This document shows, in pieces, positions 43,048-52,475 of a stretch of 64,000 bases of DNA (its first letter is position 1; the number at the start of each line of letters is the position of its first letter). Below the pieces are notes generated by a model that was not told where the DNA came from, did not search any database, and saw nothing but the letters and a program-made list of their open reading frames with translations. The translations under genes were made by a program, and so were the position numbers. This DNA is from Synechococcus sp. CC9311 (GTDB lineage: Bacteria > Cyanobacteriota > Cyanobacteriia > PCC-6307 > Cyanobiaceae). The stretch covers positions 2,108,001 through 2,172,000 of the forward strand of contig NC_008319.1 of NCBI RefSeq assembly GCF_000014585.1. The letters run 5' to 3'.

Positions 43048-44250
43048 TTGAGCTCGTCCCCGTCCCCCAACGACCCACTGGCAACCGTCCCCAGCGACAG
43101 GCTGTGGCTTCGGTCGGAATTAATGGGGACCCAAGTCATCACCCGCGATTCCGGCAGACGCTTGGGTGTTGTCGGCGAAGTGGTTGTGGATATCGACCGC
43201 CGCGAAGTGGTCGCCCTCGGGTTGAGAGACAACCCGCTCACCCGTTTCTTACCGGGACTCCCCCGTTGGATGCCCCTTGATCGCATTCGCCAAGTGGGCG
43301 ATGTGATTCTTGTTGATTCCGCAGACTCTCTCAGCGAGGCCTTTTCTCCAGACCGCTATAGCCGGGTCATCAACTGCCAGGTGATCACAGAATCGGGGCA
43401 AACGCTCGGCCGCGTGTTGGGCTTCTCCTTCGACATTGAAACAGGCGAACTCACCACGCTTGTCATGGGAGCCGTTGGTGTTCCCCTTCTAGGGGAAGGC
43501 GTGCTCAGCACCTGGGAAATCCCTGTCGATGAAATCGTTAGCAGTGGCGCCGACCGAATCATTGTTTACGAGGGTGCCGAAGACAAACTCAAACAACTGA
43601 GCAGTGGGGTGCTGGAAAAACTGGGCGTCGGAGGACCGAGTTGGGAAGAGCAAGAGCGGGAGCGTTACAGGATGAACATCGTCCCTGTCGAAAACCAGCT
43701 CAGTTCAGGGCAAGCGGTGGAAGAGGCACCGCGAATGCTGGAGGCCTCGGAATCACAACGCTTCGAAACGGAACGGGAGCTCGAGTACGTCGAACTCGAA
43801 GATCGGCGCAGTGACAGCACGCGTGAGCGTCGCTACCTCGATGAAGCACCGATGCAGGAGCGAGAGAGCTCCTATCGAGAGCCCTATCGCGAACCCGAGA
43901 GATACAACGAGCCCCCGTCGTATCGCGAGCCCGAACCGTTCAATGGGCGTCGGTCGTTCGATGAGAGACAGCCACTGGATCAGCCACAACGATTCAATGA
44001 ACAACAGCTCTACAACGAACCAGAGCGTTTTCGCGAACCCGAGTCTTTCCAGGACGAAGACCGCTATCCAACGCCTCAGCGCACATCACCTCCACCTCAG
44101 GAACTCGATGCAGCTCCACGCTTCGAGCAACGTCCAAGACCGGCTTCACGTCGTCCAATCGAACGGCCAGGCGAACCCCTTGATGTTGAACCCATCGAGC
44201 TTCACTCTCACCAAGACCAAGAGAGCCAGCCCCTTGATGATCCCTGGTAA
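43048..44250 (+). CDS. PRC-barrel domain protein with disordered C-terminus
   Basis: The 400-residue protein has two PRC-barrel domains in the first ~200 residues (SELMGTQVITRDSGRRLGVVGEVVVDID and QVITESGQTLGRVLGFSF). The rest is a long charged tail rich in Arg, Glu and Pro with repeated Y-R-E-P and F-N-E type motifs. PRC barrels occur in photosynthetic reaction-centre H subunits and in RNA-processing proteins; in cyanobacteria two-domain forms are conserved and of unknown role. It follows smc in the same direction. Confidence 0.75.
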   Translation: MSSSPSPNDPLATVPSDRLWLRSELMGTQVITRDSGRRLGVVGEVVVDIDRREVVALGLRDNPLTRFLPGLPRWMPLDRIRQVGDVILVDSADSLSEAFSPDRYSRVINCQVITESGQTLGRVLGFSFDIETGELTTLVMGAVGVPLLGEGVLSTWEIPVDEIVSSGADRIIVYEGAEDKLKQLSSGVLEKLGVGGPSWEEQERERYRMNIVPVENQLSSGQAVEEAPRMLEASESQRFETERELEYVELEDRRSDSTRERRYLDEAPMQERESSYREPYREPERYNEPPSYREPEPFNGRRSFDERQPLDQPQRFNEQQLYNEPERFREPESFQDEDRYPTPQRTSPPPQELDAAPRFEQRPRPASRRPIERPGEPLDVEPIELHSHQDQESQPLDDPW

Positions 44251-44276
44251 GTCCAAGGATCAATCCGCACCTCAAC

Positions 44277-44702
44277 TCAAGTGATGGCTTTCTTTTTGAA
44301 GTCGAGGGAAGCACTGTTCGTGCAGTAGCGCTGACCTGTAGGTGCCGGTCCGTCGTTGAACACATGTCCCAGATGGGCATCACAGCGCGCGCAAAGGATC
44401 TCTGTTCGCACCATTCCATGGCTGCGATCCTCATGAGTGCGAATCGCACCCTCGGTCACACCATTCCAGAAGCTTGGCCAGCCCGTGCCCGACTCAAATT
44501 TTGTGCTGGAGCTAAAGAGGGGTGCATCACAACAGACGCAGTGATACATGCCATCTTCCTTGTGATTCCAGTAGGCACCGGTAAAAGCAGCTTCGGTTCC
44601 GCCCTGACGCGCCACTTGAAACTGGGTGGGGCTGAGTTTCTCCTTCCATTCCTCAGGAGTGCGTTCCACCCGATCTCCACCTGCTATGGGTGCGCTTGTC
44701 AT
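44277..44702 (-). CDS. msrB: peptide-methionine (R)-S-oxide reductase
   Basis: The 141-residue protein has the complete MsrB pattern. Zinc-binding C-x-x-C pairs lie at CVCCDA and CARCDA. The substrate pocket is GTGWPSFW, with H-L-G-H-V-F-N-D-G, and the catalytic cysteine lies in R-Y-C-T-N-S-A-S-L near the C-terminus. It reduces the R epimer of methionine sulfoxide in proteins. Together with sulfiredoxin and NiSOD elsewhere in the window it belongs to oxidative-damage repair. Confidence 0.95.
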   Translation of the reverse strand: MTSAPIAGGDRVERTPEEWKEKLSPTQFQVARQGGTEAAFTGAYWNHKEDGMYHCVCCDAPLFSSSTKFESGTGWPSFWNGVTEGAIRTHEDRSHGMVRTEILCARCDAHLGHVFNDGPAPTGQRYCTNSASLDFKKKAIT

Positions 44703-44729
44703 GACTAAAACATTGGACTGGCGGGGACG

Positions 44730-46016
44730 CTAGTCGGAAAGAGCCAAGGGCAAGAGTCCCTGAACTTCCTCAGCAAGTGCCCTAACAGCACCAGGTTCAC
44801 CGCGAAGGCCGCGCAAATCATCGCGTTGACCCCGCAACCTATCGGGTGTCGCAAGCCAGGACTCAGCCTCAAGTGCAATTTGCTCGGGCGTGATCGGACC
44901 CACGCGTTCAGGAACCACCATGCGACCAGCGCTGATGTTCGGCCAAGCCATGAATCCATGGTTTCGAAGACGCCAAGCGCTCAGCAGCAAGCCGATCAGA
45001 CGCCGCAGACCTGGCAGACGGGCCAACAGCCCGAGCCAACCATCCCAAGCCTGCATCACACCCAGATGCTGGGTAGGCACCAACACGATCATGGGCACAC
45101 CCAGAGCGCCAAGTTCAGCCGTATTGGCTCCCACGGTGGTGAGCGCAAGCTTGCACTGGCTCAAGGCGCCGTGGGCTGGAGGATTTTCCTGCAAGTGAAT
45201 CTCTGTGCCATTGCGCGTGATCAAGCGCCTCAATCCCTCGCCCGCACGAGCCGGTTCAATCGAGGCAACATCGGTGTCGTAGGAGGCAGCAATGGGATTC
45301 GAGCGACTTGCGTAACGTTCCAAGTCTTCGACGGTGGTGGTGGGTGCCACCGGCAACAAAAAGCGGCAGCCAGGGCGTTGAGCAGCCAAACGGTCTGCAG
45401 TTTCCAGCAAGAAAGGAACACCCACGCTGAGTTTGGCTGGTTTCGATCCGGGTAACAAAGCCACCCACTCACCCGATGGCAGCGGAGCCTCTTCTTTGGC
45501 ATGGCTGGAGAGATCCGCCATCAAGTCACCCACCACGCGGCAGCGAGAGCGAAAGCGTCTGGGCAGCTGGTCACGCACCGTTGGTGCCATAGCGGCGATT
45601 CGATCGTTCCAGCGCGGCCAACGCGCCACCCACTCGGCGTAGGTGATGTGGCGATAGCCCAGCCGAGCCGACAACAACACACTCCAAAATTGATCCCCAC
45701 CCAAAAAGACCACCACACCCCTGTCTGGCCAGATCCCAAACCGAGAAGGCTTCAACAGCAGCAACCAAAACTGCCGAGCCAGAGTGATGCGATCAAACAA
45801 TCCCCAACGGGAAGCTGCGGCGGCTTCCGTGCCAGTGGCATTGGGACAAGGGACCAAGACGAGCCGCAGGCTCAACAAAGACCCAGGAGCTCGAGGCCGC
45901 ATCAGCAGACGGCGATGCAGCTGCTCCGCAAGGGGACGAACCCAGGTCGTGAGTTCACCAGGGCCGTTGGAAACGAAGACCACAGCCAGGGTTTGGTCCT
46001 TGGTGGGTAACGTCAC
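44730..46016 (-). CDS. LpxB-like glycosyltransferase
   Basis: The 428-residue protein has the two-domain GT-B layout of lipid-A-disaccharide synthase relatives. It has an N-terminal VVFVSNGPGELTTW (the S-x-G-P-G-E loop), W-V-A-L-L-P-G-S-K linking the domains, and a C-terminal donor-binding part with ALTTVGANTAELGALGVPMIVLVP. True LpxB joins UDP-diacylglucosamine to lipid X. This divergent cyanobacterial form is shared by picocyanobacteria and its acceptor is unknown. Confidence 0.7.
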   Translation of the reverse strand: MTLPTKDQTLAVVFVSNGPGELTTWVRPLAEQLHRRLLMRPRAPGSLLSLRLVLVPCPNATGTEAAAASRWGLFDRITLARQFWLLLLKPSRFGIWPDRGVVVFLGGDQFWSVLLSARLGYRHITYAEWVARWPRWNDRIAAMAPTVRDQLPRRFRSRCRVVGDLMADLSSHAKEEAPLPSGEWVALLPGSKPAKLSVGVPFLLETADRLAAQRPGCRFLLPVAPTTTVEDLERYASRSNPIAASYDTDVASIEPARAGEGLRRLITRNGTEIHLQENPPAHGALSQCKLALTTVGANTAELGALGVPMIVLVPTQHLGVMQAWDGWLGLLARLPGLRRLIGLLLSAWRLRNHGFMAWPNISAGRMVVPERVGPITPEQIALEAESWLATPDRLRGQRDDLRGLRGEPGAVRALAEEVQGLLPLALSD

Positions 46017-46045
46017 TCAGTGCCGGTGGGGCTTGGAAAGAATGA

Positions 46046-46127
46046 TGCGGATGGCGAGACTTGAACTCGCAAGGCCGAAGCCACACGCTCCTTAGACGTG
46101 CGTGTCTACCAATTCCACCACATCCGC
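46046..46127 (-). tRNA. tRNA-Leu, anticodon read as AAG
   Basis: The minus strand folds as a class II tRNA. The acceptor stem is GCGGATG with CATCCGC (perfect) and the D-stem is GTG with CAC. The anticodon arm is CACGT-CTAAGGA-GCGTG, the variable arm is GGC-TTCG-GCC, and the T-arm is GCGAG-TTCAAGT-CTCGC with discriminator A. With U33 in CTAAGGA the anticodon is AAG, which fits leucine. CCA is not encoded. Confidence 0.92.
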
Positions 46128-46227
46128 GTGGCGACGTTGCCGATAGGGTTCGTCGATGGATGAGTATACCGACAGACCTAAAAAGCCGAACCGCTGATAC
46201 GATCCGCGCTGGCTCGGATGCTGAGGA

Positions 46228-47571
46228 ATGCCCATCGGCAAGGTGCTGATCGCCAACCGCGGCGAGATTGCCCTAAGAATCCTGAGGAGTTGCCGTGAAC
46301 TCGGCATCAGCACAGTTGCGGTGTACAGCACCGTGGATCGCACTGCACTGCACGTGCAACTCGCGGATGAAGCGGTCTGCGTAGGCGAAGGCCCTAGCAA
46401 CAAGAGCTACCTCAACATCCCCAACATCCTGGCCGCAGCAACCTCCCGAGGTGTGGATGCCATTCACCCCGGCTATGGATTTTTGGCGGAAAACGACCGC
46501 TTCGCCGAGATGTGCCGCGACCACGGCATCACTTTTATCGGTCCGTCTCCCCATGCCATCCGCTCGATGGGAGACAAGTCAACGGCGAAATCAACCATGC
46601 AGGCCGTTGGCGTGCCAACGGTGCCTGGTAGCGAAGGCCTCTTACCCAACCCGGAGGCAGCTGCTGAGCTCGCTGCTGCCATGGGCTATCCCGTCATGAT
46701 CAAGGCCACCGCTGGAGGCGGCGGCCGTGGGATGCGGCTCGTCCCCAGTCCTGATCAGTTGGTGAAGCTGTACAAAGCGGCTCAAGGGGAAGCCGATGCA
46801 GCGTTTGGGAATCCAGGGCTGTACATGGAAAAATTCATCGACCGGCCCCGGCACGTTGAAGTGCAGATTCTGGCGGACCGTCATGGCAACGTGGTCCATC
46901 TCGGCGAAAGAGACTGCTCGATCCAACGACGTCATCAGAAACTCCTCGAGGAAGCACCAAGCCCGGCACTTGACCCAGAGCTGCGACGTCGCATGGGAGA
47001 AGCGGCGGTTGCAGCAGCGCGCAGCATCAATTACGAGGGGGCCGGAACGGTGGAATTCCTGCTGGACCGAAGTGGGGGGTTCTATTTCATGGAAATGAAC
47101 ACCCGCATCCAGGTGGAGCATCCAGTCACGGAAATGGTGACGGGTATCGACCTGATTGCTGAGCAGCTACGCATCGCCGGCGGAGAGCCGATCAGCGTGC
47201 GCCAAGAAGACATCCAAATGAGAGGTCATGCAATCGAGTGCAGGATCAATGCCGAAGATGCACAGCACAATTTCCGGCCAGCTCCCGGACGGATCACAGG
47301 ATGGTTGCCGCCTGGAGGCCCTGGAGTTCGCGTTGATAGTCACGTGTACACGGGCTACGACATCCCACCCTTCTATGACTCCTTGATTGGCAAGCTGATC
47401 ATCTGGGCCCCCAATCGCCCAGCTGCACTTGAACGCATGAAGCGAGCTCTCAACGAGTGCGCAATCACCGGAATCCCAACAACGGTGGACTTCCATCTGC
47501 GCATGCTCGACCGCCCTGAATTCCAAAGGGGCGACGTGCACACCAAATTTGTCGAAGAAGAGATGCTCTAG
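46228..47571 (+). CDS. accC: acetyl-CoA carboxylase, biotin carboxylase subunit
   Basis: The 447-residue protein is a complete biotin carboxylase. The N-terminal domain opens [19 protein letters not shown]. The ATP-grasp domain has G-G-G-G-R-G-M-R near residue 166 and [14 protein letters not shown]. The catalytic region has [12 protein letters not shown] and [10 protein letters not shown]. It carboxylates biotin on BCCP with ATP and bicarbonate, the first step of fatty-acid synthesis. The other subunits are not in the window, as is usual in cyanobacteria. Confidence 0.97.
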   Translation: MPIGKVLIANRGEIALRILRSCRELGISTVAVYSTVDRTALHVQLADEAVCVGEGPSNKSYLNIPNILAAATSRGVDAIHPGYGFLAENDRFAEMCRDHGITFIGPSPHAIRSMGDKSTAKSTMQAVGVPTVPGSEGLLPNPEAAAELAAAMGYPVMIKATAGGGGRGMRLVPSPDQLVKLYKAAQGEADAAFGNPGLYMEKFIDRPRHVEVQILADRHGNVVHLGERDCSIQRRHQKLLEEAPSPALDPELRRRMGEAAVAAARSINYEGAGTVEFLLDRSGGFYFMEMNTRIQVEHPVTEMVTGIDLIAEQLRIAGGEPISVRQEDIQMRGHAIECRINAEDAQHNFRPAPGRITGWLPPGGPGVRVDSHVYTGYDIPPFYDSLIGKLIIWAPNRPAALERMKRALNECAITGIPTTVDFHLRMLDRPEFQRGDVHTKFVEEEML

Positions 47572-47610
47572 ATCAGCTCAACGATGGTGCACCGTGCTCT
47601 CCAAAAGTGC

Positions 47611-47931
47611 TTAGGCAATGGACTGGGCGCGGAGCAGCACCAATGAGAGCAATCCCTGCTGACCGACCAACAGTTCGCGCAGCAAACTGAGCAGCCCAAC
47701 CCAGATCACTGGAGTGACATCCACGCCCCCGATCGGAGAAACAACCCGGCGGGTCAACCCCAGAATCGACTCAGTGGGCCAGGCCACAAGGGGCCAAAAG
47801 CCTTTGGAAAGATCCACCTGGGGGTACCAAGTGAGCACGATGCGCGCCAGGAAGGTGAGGGTCCATGCGGCCAACAGCAAGCCCAGTACCAAGTTGAGAA
47901 GAGGGAGGATGGCGACAAGCGTTGGCGTCAC
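47611..47931 (-). CDS. YggT family membrane protein
   Basis: The 106-residue protein has two membrane segments and the YggT repeat motifs (LARIVLTWYPQVDLSKGFWPL and PTESILGLTRRVVSPIGGVDVTPV). In cyanobacteria and plastids YggT/CCB3-like proteins take part in heme attachment to cytochrome b6 or in nucleoid and thylakoid organisation; the exact role here is not fixed by sequence. It lies convergent to accC. Confidence 0.8.
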   Translation of the reverse strand: MTPTLVAILPLLNLVLGLLLAAWTLTFLARIVLTWYPQVDLSKGFWPLVAWPTESILGLTRRVVSPIGGVDVTPVIWVGLLSLLRELLVGQQGLLSLVLLRAQSIA

Positions 47932-48031
47932 AAAGCCCTAAGCAATGGGAGCTGTCATCGTAGAAACTTGACCCTGATCCCTAAGATCGCAGCGAATCAG
48001 GCCTCTCTGAACGCATTCGGTCCTAACCCCT

Positions 48032-48154
48032 ATGACGCCTTCCCTCTCCAATTTTCTGACCAGCCTCGTTGCTGGTGTCGCGATCGTTGTGATCCCTGCC
48101 TCTATCGGACTCTTTTTTCTCAGCCAAACCGACCAGGTTGATCGCAAACTTTGA
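48032..48154 (+). CDS. psbX: photosystem II subunit PsbX
   Basis: The 40-residue protein (MTPSLSNFLTSLVAGVAIVV...) has one membrane helix followed by the short polar end SQTDQVDRKL, matching PsbX. It is a small peripheral subunit of photosystem II near cytochrome b559 and the quinone channel. It sits just upstream of ycf66, a pairing I have seen often in this group. Confidence 0.92.
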   Translation: MTPSLSNFLTSLVAGVAIVVIPASIGLFFLSQTDQVDRKL

Positions 48155-48234
48155 AGACCCTTTCACGCTCCGTAGACTGAGCTCACTCGACCCGAGCTTC
48201 GGTTCCACGCAGGTCGTTATCAGAGAGCTTCACT

Positions 48235-49206
48235 GTGGTTAATGCCAGTCTGAATTGGGCCAGCATTGTTGGCATTGTGCTGGCTGTAGGTGGAGCACTG
48301 CTCTACTTCATGCGCAGTTTCAAACCAGCTCTAGCCCGTGATTACGACGTGTTCTTTGCGGCGATCGGCTTGCTCTGCGGAGGAATTCTTTTCTTCCAAG
48401 GCTGGAGGCTCGATCCAATCCTCCAGTTTGGGCAATTTTTGCTGGCTGGAACCACCGTGTTTTTTGCTTACGAGAGCGTTCGACTTCGGGGGATTTCAGC
48501 GGAACAGGCCAGACGCTCAGCCTATTTCGATGATGAACCTGAAGTCGGAAGCCCCGCCGGAGGTTTGCGAGGTGGGTATGACGATCCCTATGAGCGTTTC
48601 GACGAACCTCAGCCGATTCGACGCAGGTTTGGCGGCCAAGGCCCGGATGAGGGAGAAAGACCTGAACAAGATTTTTATCGCCCACGTCGCACCTCAAGAG
48701 CTGCAATCCCTGAACAGGCAGCGAGTCGGAGCCGTCAGCGTTCCGATCCCGCCTCAGATTGGTCAGACAGCAGCGAACGAGATCGACGCATGGCTCGATT
48801 CGGTCGCAGTGAGGACTCTGCACCGAGTGGCCCAAGTTTTGGAGAGCGCCGCAGCCAACGCCAGGATCAGCGCAGAGGGTCCAGGCCTACACCAGTTGCA
48901 TCATCTAGACCTGAACCCTCATCCCGCGCCTCTGCTGGGGCGGCTGGGTTAAGCCAACGCGCTCCAGGGTCAGCGCGTAGCGCTAGCGGTCTTGATGGGA
49001 AACCCGGCATTCCTCAAGGCAGTCCTCTGAGACGCGAGCCCGAAGATGCCGCTTACTCCCCAAGCACGCGTCAAACCTCCTCCACTCCCCCGGTGAGCAG
49101 ACGCAATTCCACTCCTGAAGACAGGCCTGCAACGGCTAGGGACACCAATCGCACCCCTCCCCGCAGCTCCCGCCCAAGGGATAACAGTTCTCGCTTCGAC
49201 GACTGA
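48235..49206 (+). CDS. ycf66: Ycf66 family protein with long polar tail
   Basis: The first ~105 residues form the Ycf66 domain with three hydrophobic segments (ASIVGIVLAVGGALLYFMRSF, VFFAAIGLLCGGILFFQGWR, FLLAGTTVFFAYESVRLRG). The other ~215 residues are a disordered Arg/Ser/Pro-rich tail. The start is GTG 48235. Ycf66 is conserved in cyanobacteria and some plastids; its function is unknown. It follows psbX in the same direction. Confidence 0.88.
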   Translation: MVNASLNWASIVGIVLAVGGALLYFMRSFKPALARDYDVFFAAIGLLCGGILFFQGWRLDPILQFGQFLLAGTTVFFAYESVRLRGISAEQARRSAYFDDEPEVGSPAGGLRGGYDDPYERFDEPQPIRRRFGGQGPDEGERPEQDFYRPRRTSRAAIPEQAASRSRQRSDPASDWSDSSERDRRMARFGRSEDSAPSGPSFGERRSQRQDQRRGSRPTPVASSRPEPSSRASAGAAGLSQRAPGSARSASGLDGKPGIPQGSPLRREPEDAAYSPSTRQTSSTPPVSRRNSTPEDRPATARDTNRTPPRSSRPRDNSSRFDD

Positions 49207-49229
49207 TCAGGCTGAGCATTCCCTCCCGT

Positions 49230-49757
49230 ATGACCCGACGCCTCCTCCTGGTGCTGCTTGCACTAGGACTCGTCGCTTGTGAAGGTCGTTCGACCCGAGC
49301 ACCATCTGGCCTGCTTGCACCACAACAACAAGACCCTGCTCTCAGCGGCAATGGTCGGTTGTTAGCCGTGATCGAAGACCAAAACGGAAGACCGACCGTT
49401 CAGTTGCGCGACGTACAAGGAGGTGGCTCATTGCGTTTGCGCCATCTCTCACGTCATCAGCCCCACAGCTCACCGTCCTTGAGCTGGAACGGCCGTTATT
49501 TGGCTGTGATTACCCAACGCGGCAATCACAGGCTGGTCTTGATTGAAGACCGCCTGACCGGCAAAGCCCACCCCTTGCATTTGCCCTCCGGTCGAGATCC
49601 CGTTCAGGTCAGCCTGGCTCCTGATGCACGCAAGCTCGCCATACAAACCGCGGATCAAGGGCGTTGGCGCGTGGAAGTGATTGACCTGAGCGGAATGCTG
49701 GAGCCCGACGGACCGGGAGGCCAGCGACGCACCACACCCAGCGAAGCCAACCGATGA
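49230..49757 (+). CDS. TolB-like beta-propeller lipoprotein
   Basis: The 175-residue product has a lipobox (L-V-A-C near residue 17). TolB/WD40-like blades follow (ALSGNGRLLAVIEDQNGRPTV, SLSWNGRYLAVITQRGNHRL, SLAPDARKLAIQT). Only about three blades are present, so the propeller would be partial or assembled with its neighbour. It overlaps the next gene, a similar lipoprotein, by four bases (ATGA). Confidence 0.7.
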   Translation: MTRRLLLVLLALGLVACEGRSTRAPSGLLAPQQQDPALSGNGRLLAVIEDQNGRPTVQLRDVQGGGSLRLRHLSRHQPHSSPSLSWNGRYLAVITQRGNHRLVLIEDRLTGKAHPLHLPSGRDPVQVSLAPDARKLAIQTADQGRWRVEVIDLSGMLEPDGPGGQRRTTPSEANR

Positions 49758-50239
49758 GAAAGGGATTCATCACATCGGGCCTACTGCTTTGTTTCGTCGT
49801 TTTGGGTTGCAGTCAAAATGGCATCCGTCCCATGTCCCGGGTCGGGGCATCGCTACGTCGCAGCGCCGAAAGCAGGCGCCTTCCATCGATGGGACAACGC
49901 TGGCTGGCGAGCCTCGCCAGTCGCAACGGAAGAGAGCGCGTGGAGCTGATTGACCTGAGCAACGACACACCGGTGCCCCTGAATGGGATTCATCAGGCCG
50001 ACTCCCAGACCATCAGCCTCAGCGTGAGTGGGGATGGTCAGAGGATCGCCCTGATCCGCCAACGCGAAGAACGCACCGAGTTGATGCTCTATCGACGCAA
50101 TGTCAGCGCTTTGCAACGACTGCCCATCAATCCGCCTGGAGTACCCCGTTCCGTAAGCCTGAATGGAAATGGTCGACTGCTCGCCGTTCAAGTGAGCCGC
50201 AGAGGGCGTTGGGATGTGGACTTAATTCGCCTCCCTTAG
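49754..50239 (+). CDS. TolB-like lipoprotein, partner of the preceding gene
   Basis: The 161-residue product has a lipobox (V-L-G-C near residue 19) and three TolB-like blades (LASLASRNGRERVELIDL, SLSVSGDGQRIALIRQREERTEL, SLNGNGRLLAVQVSRRGRW). It overlaps the preceding gene by four bases, so the two are translationally coupled and probably arose by duplication. Together they could supply a six-bladed propeller in the periplasm. Confidence 0.7.
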   Translation: MRKGFITSGLLLCFVVLGCSQNGIRPMSRVGASLRRSAESRRLPSMGQRWLASLASRNGRERVELIDLSNDTPVPLNGIHQADSQTISLSVSGDGQRIALIRQREERTELMLYRRNVSALQRLPINPPGVPRSVSLNGNGRLLAVQVSRRGRWDVDLIRLP

Positions 50240-50240
50240 T

Positions 50241-50465
50241 TCAGGGAATCAGGCCTGCCCAATGCAAAAAAGTATCCCGACTGAGGGCTTCCGTGAGCAA
50301 GACAGCTACAAATCCGATCATGGCGAAACGTCCATTGATCCGCTCTGCGTAGGCGCTCCAACCAAAGTCAGGCACATCTTTGGTTGTGGCACTGGTCTCT
50401 GGAGCGGTCGACGCCTTGGAGGGCTCCTCCGGAGTGAGATCAATTGTTTGATCAGATTTGTTCAT
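50241..50465 (-). CDS. hli: high-light-inducible protein
   Basis: The 74-residue protein has a polar N-terminus and the chlorophyll-binding one-helix signature A-E-R-I-N-G-R-F-A-M-I-G-F-V at residues ~40-53. It would lie in the thylakoid membrane and protect photosystems. Its start codon overlaps the stop codon of the upstream ABC transporter gene by four bases, so the two are cotranscribed. Confidence 0.88.
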   Translation of the reverse strand: MNKSDQTIDLTPEEPSKASTAPETSATTKDVPDFGWSAYAERINGRFAMIGFVAVLLTEALSRDTFLHWAGLIP

Positions 50466-52450
50466 GGTTGATAGCTACTGGCAGGGATCAGGCTCCAATC
50501 GCCATCCCCACGCAGTTCAAGCACGTTGTCATGGAAGTGCTTGAGGGAAGGACGATGGCCAACACTAATAAAGGAGAGATCTCGATCTACAAGCAACGCA
50601 TAAAGCTGCTTCTCTGTCTTCACATCAAGAGCGCTGGTCGCCTCATCCAGGACCACAAAACTCGGAGAGTTCAACAACAACCGTCCAAATGCCAATCGCT
50701 GCTGCTCCCCAAGGGAAAGGATTCGAGGCCAATCCTGCTTGATGTCCAAGTCTGGATATCGCGTTACTAGCTTCTGCAAGCTGACTTGTTCAAGCACACT
50801 TCGGAGCTGCTCATCACTAAAGCGATTTTCATCTGCTGGATAACAAAGCTGTTCTCTTAACGACCCCAACAACATATAAGGCTTCTGAGGGATGAATAAG
50901 AGATCGCCCATCGACGGCCTCTCAACACTGCCCCGACTTGGCTCCCAAAGGCCACTAATCATGCGCAACAGTGACGTCTTTCCACATCCGGAAGGCCCCA
51001 CCACCAAGAGTTTGTCGTGATCACTGATATTGATCGTGAGATCTTCAATCACTGGATTCTTTCCATTGGGAGGGTAAAGATCAGCAGACCGAATCACGAT
51101 GCCGTTACTTCCAGGGACAACACGACTGTTACTACTGGGAGCCTGCTTACTCACCTGCTCAACCTTGGTTTGGAATCCTTCAAGACGACTGATACCGGCA
51201 GCAAACTGAGCAAGTTGCTCAATTCGAGCCACGATGAAGAACAACGATCCCTCCACCATGTTGAAGGCGAAGTTGGCTTGATTGAACACGCCGAAATCAA
51301 TTTCACCCGCAAAATACACAGGCGCCATAACCAAGAAGGGAAGAAAAACTCCTGCATACGAAACGGACCTGCGCATAACATCGATAATCACCTGCCAGAT
51401 AATGAGGAGATTGAAGTTTTTAACAACCGAGCCGAGACGCCGGAACGACTCTTGCTTTTCTTGACCCTCCCCCGAGTAAAAAGCAATTGATTCTGCGTTG
51501 TCCCTGATATGAACCAAGCCATAGCGAAAATCAGCCTCATAGCGAAGCTGGTCATAATTAATCCTAACCAAATTGCGCCCTGAAACAATGAGCAAAGTAG
51601 TCGCGACTGCTGCATAGCCAAACAAGGCAAAAGTAAGCCTTGAGCTAATGCTCCAGAGCACCAAAATATTGAGCGAAAACGTTAAAAGCGCATCAAAGAG
51701 GCCTAGCGCAAGACTTAAACTTTGCGCCGTAAATGATTCCGTATCCTGAGTGATACGCTGATCAGGGTTATCAATATCTGTTTCGTCTTCACTGTTTGGA
51801 TTAAGAACATAATACGCCCTATTTTTCATATAATCGCCAATTAATGACTTAGACAGCCACTCTCTCCAAATAATCCCCAGCTTTGCGGTGATATAAACCT
51901 GAGTCACCCGGATAGGAAGAGCGATCACAAAACAAGCACCGTAAATCGCTAATCGCCCATAAAAGCCACCTTGATCTTTATCGACCAAGGCATTCGTAAT
52001 GTCTCGGTAAATAAACCCAATCCCTGTATTAATCCCGTTAACAGCAAGCAACATGAACACAATCGTTGCCAGCAGGCCCCAATTAAGCCACCGCCTATGG
52101 CGCAATTGCTGACGAAAAGCAACGAAGCTGGCCAAACCAACCAGAAACAGAGCGACAAAAGCCACTCCCCACCAACTCGACCAAATCGTGGCGATCGTGC
52201 CGGAAACACCAGAAAGATATTTCTCAGTTAAGTCCGGCTGAAACCGATCCAGGCTTCGGATCAGTGCGGTAAGAACCGCAAGCACCAATCCGCCAACACA
52301 AAACAGAAGGCACACCAACAGCCAGATGAACTGCCATCCGCTGGCCTGATCGAGCGGTAAGAAAAAGGGTTGGGCCAGGTGACGCAGCTTCGCGAGCTGA
52401 TTACGCAGATTTGAAATCGGGCCGCTGCTGCCGGAAGTAGACGCTGTCAT
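50462..52450 (-). CDS. ABC transporter, SbmA/BacA (ABCD) type, half-transporter
   Basis: The protein (about 662 residues from ATG 52450) fuses a six-helix membrane domain of the SbmA/BacA-ABC_membrane_2 type to a C-terminal ATPase. The membrane domain includes the E-E-x-x-x-x-Y type loop (RVTQVYITAKLGIIWREWL). The ATPase has Walker A GPSGCGKTS near residue 490, signature L-S-L-G-E-Q-Q-R, and Walker B VVLDEATSALD. Relatives import peptides, cobalamin or very-long-chain acyl compounds. Its operon partner is an hli gene, which suggests a thylakoid or photosynthesis link by inference only. Confidence 0.82.
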   Translation of the reverse strand: MTASTSGSSGPISNLRNQLAKLRHLAQPFFLPLDQASGWQFIWLLVCLLFCVGGLVLAVLTALIRSLDRFQPDLTEKYLSGVSGTIATIWSSWWGVAFVALFLVGLASFVAFRQQLRHRRWLNWGLLATIVFMLLAVNGINTGIGFIYRDITNALVDKDQGGFYGRLAIYGACFVIALPIRVTQVYITAKLGIIWREWLSKSLIGDYMKNRAYYVLNPNSEDETDIDNPDQRITQDTESFTAQSLSLALGLFDALLTFSLNILVLWSISSRLTFALFGYAAVATTLLIVSGRNLVRINYDQLRYEADFRYGLVHIRDNAESIAFYSGEGQEKQESFRRLGSVVKNFNLLIIWQVIIDVMRRSVSYAGVFLPFLVMAPVYFAGEIDFGVFNQANFAFNMVEGSLFFIVARIEQLAQFAAGISRLEGFQTKVEQVSKQAPSSNSRVVPGSNGIVIRSADLYPPNGKNPVIEDLTINISDHDKLLVVGPSGCGKTSLLRMISGLWEPSRGSVERPSMGDLLFIPQKPYMLLGSLREQLCYPADENRFSDEQLRSVLEQVSLQKLVTRYPDLDIKQDWPRILSLGEQQRLAFGRLLLNSPSFVVLDEATSALDVKTEKQLYALLVDRDLSFISVGHRPSLKHFHDNVLELRGDGDWSLIPASSYQP

Positions 52451-52475
52451 GACGCCATTCTCACAAGCCAAGCCT

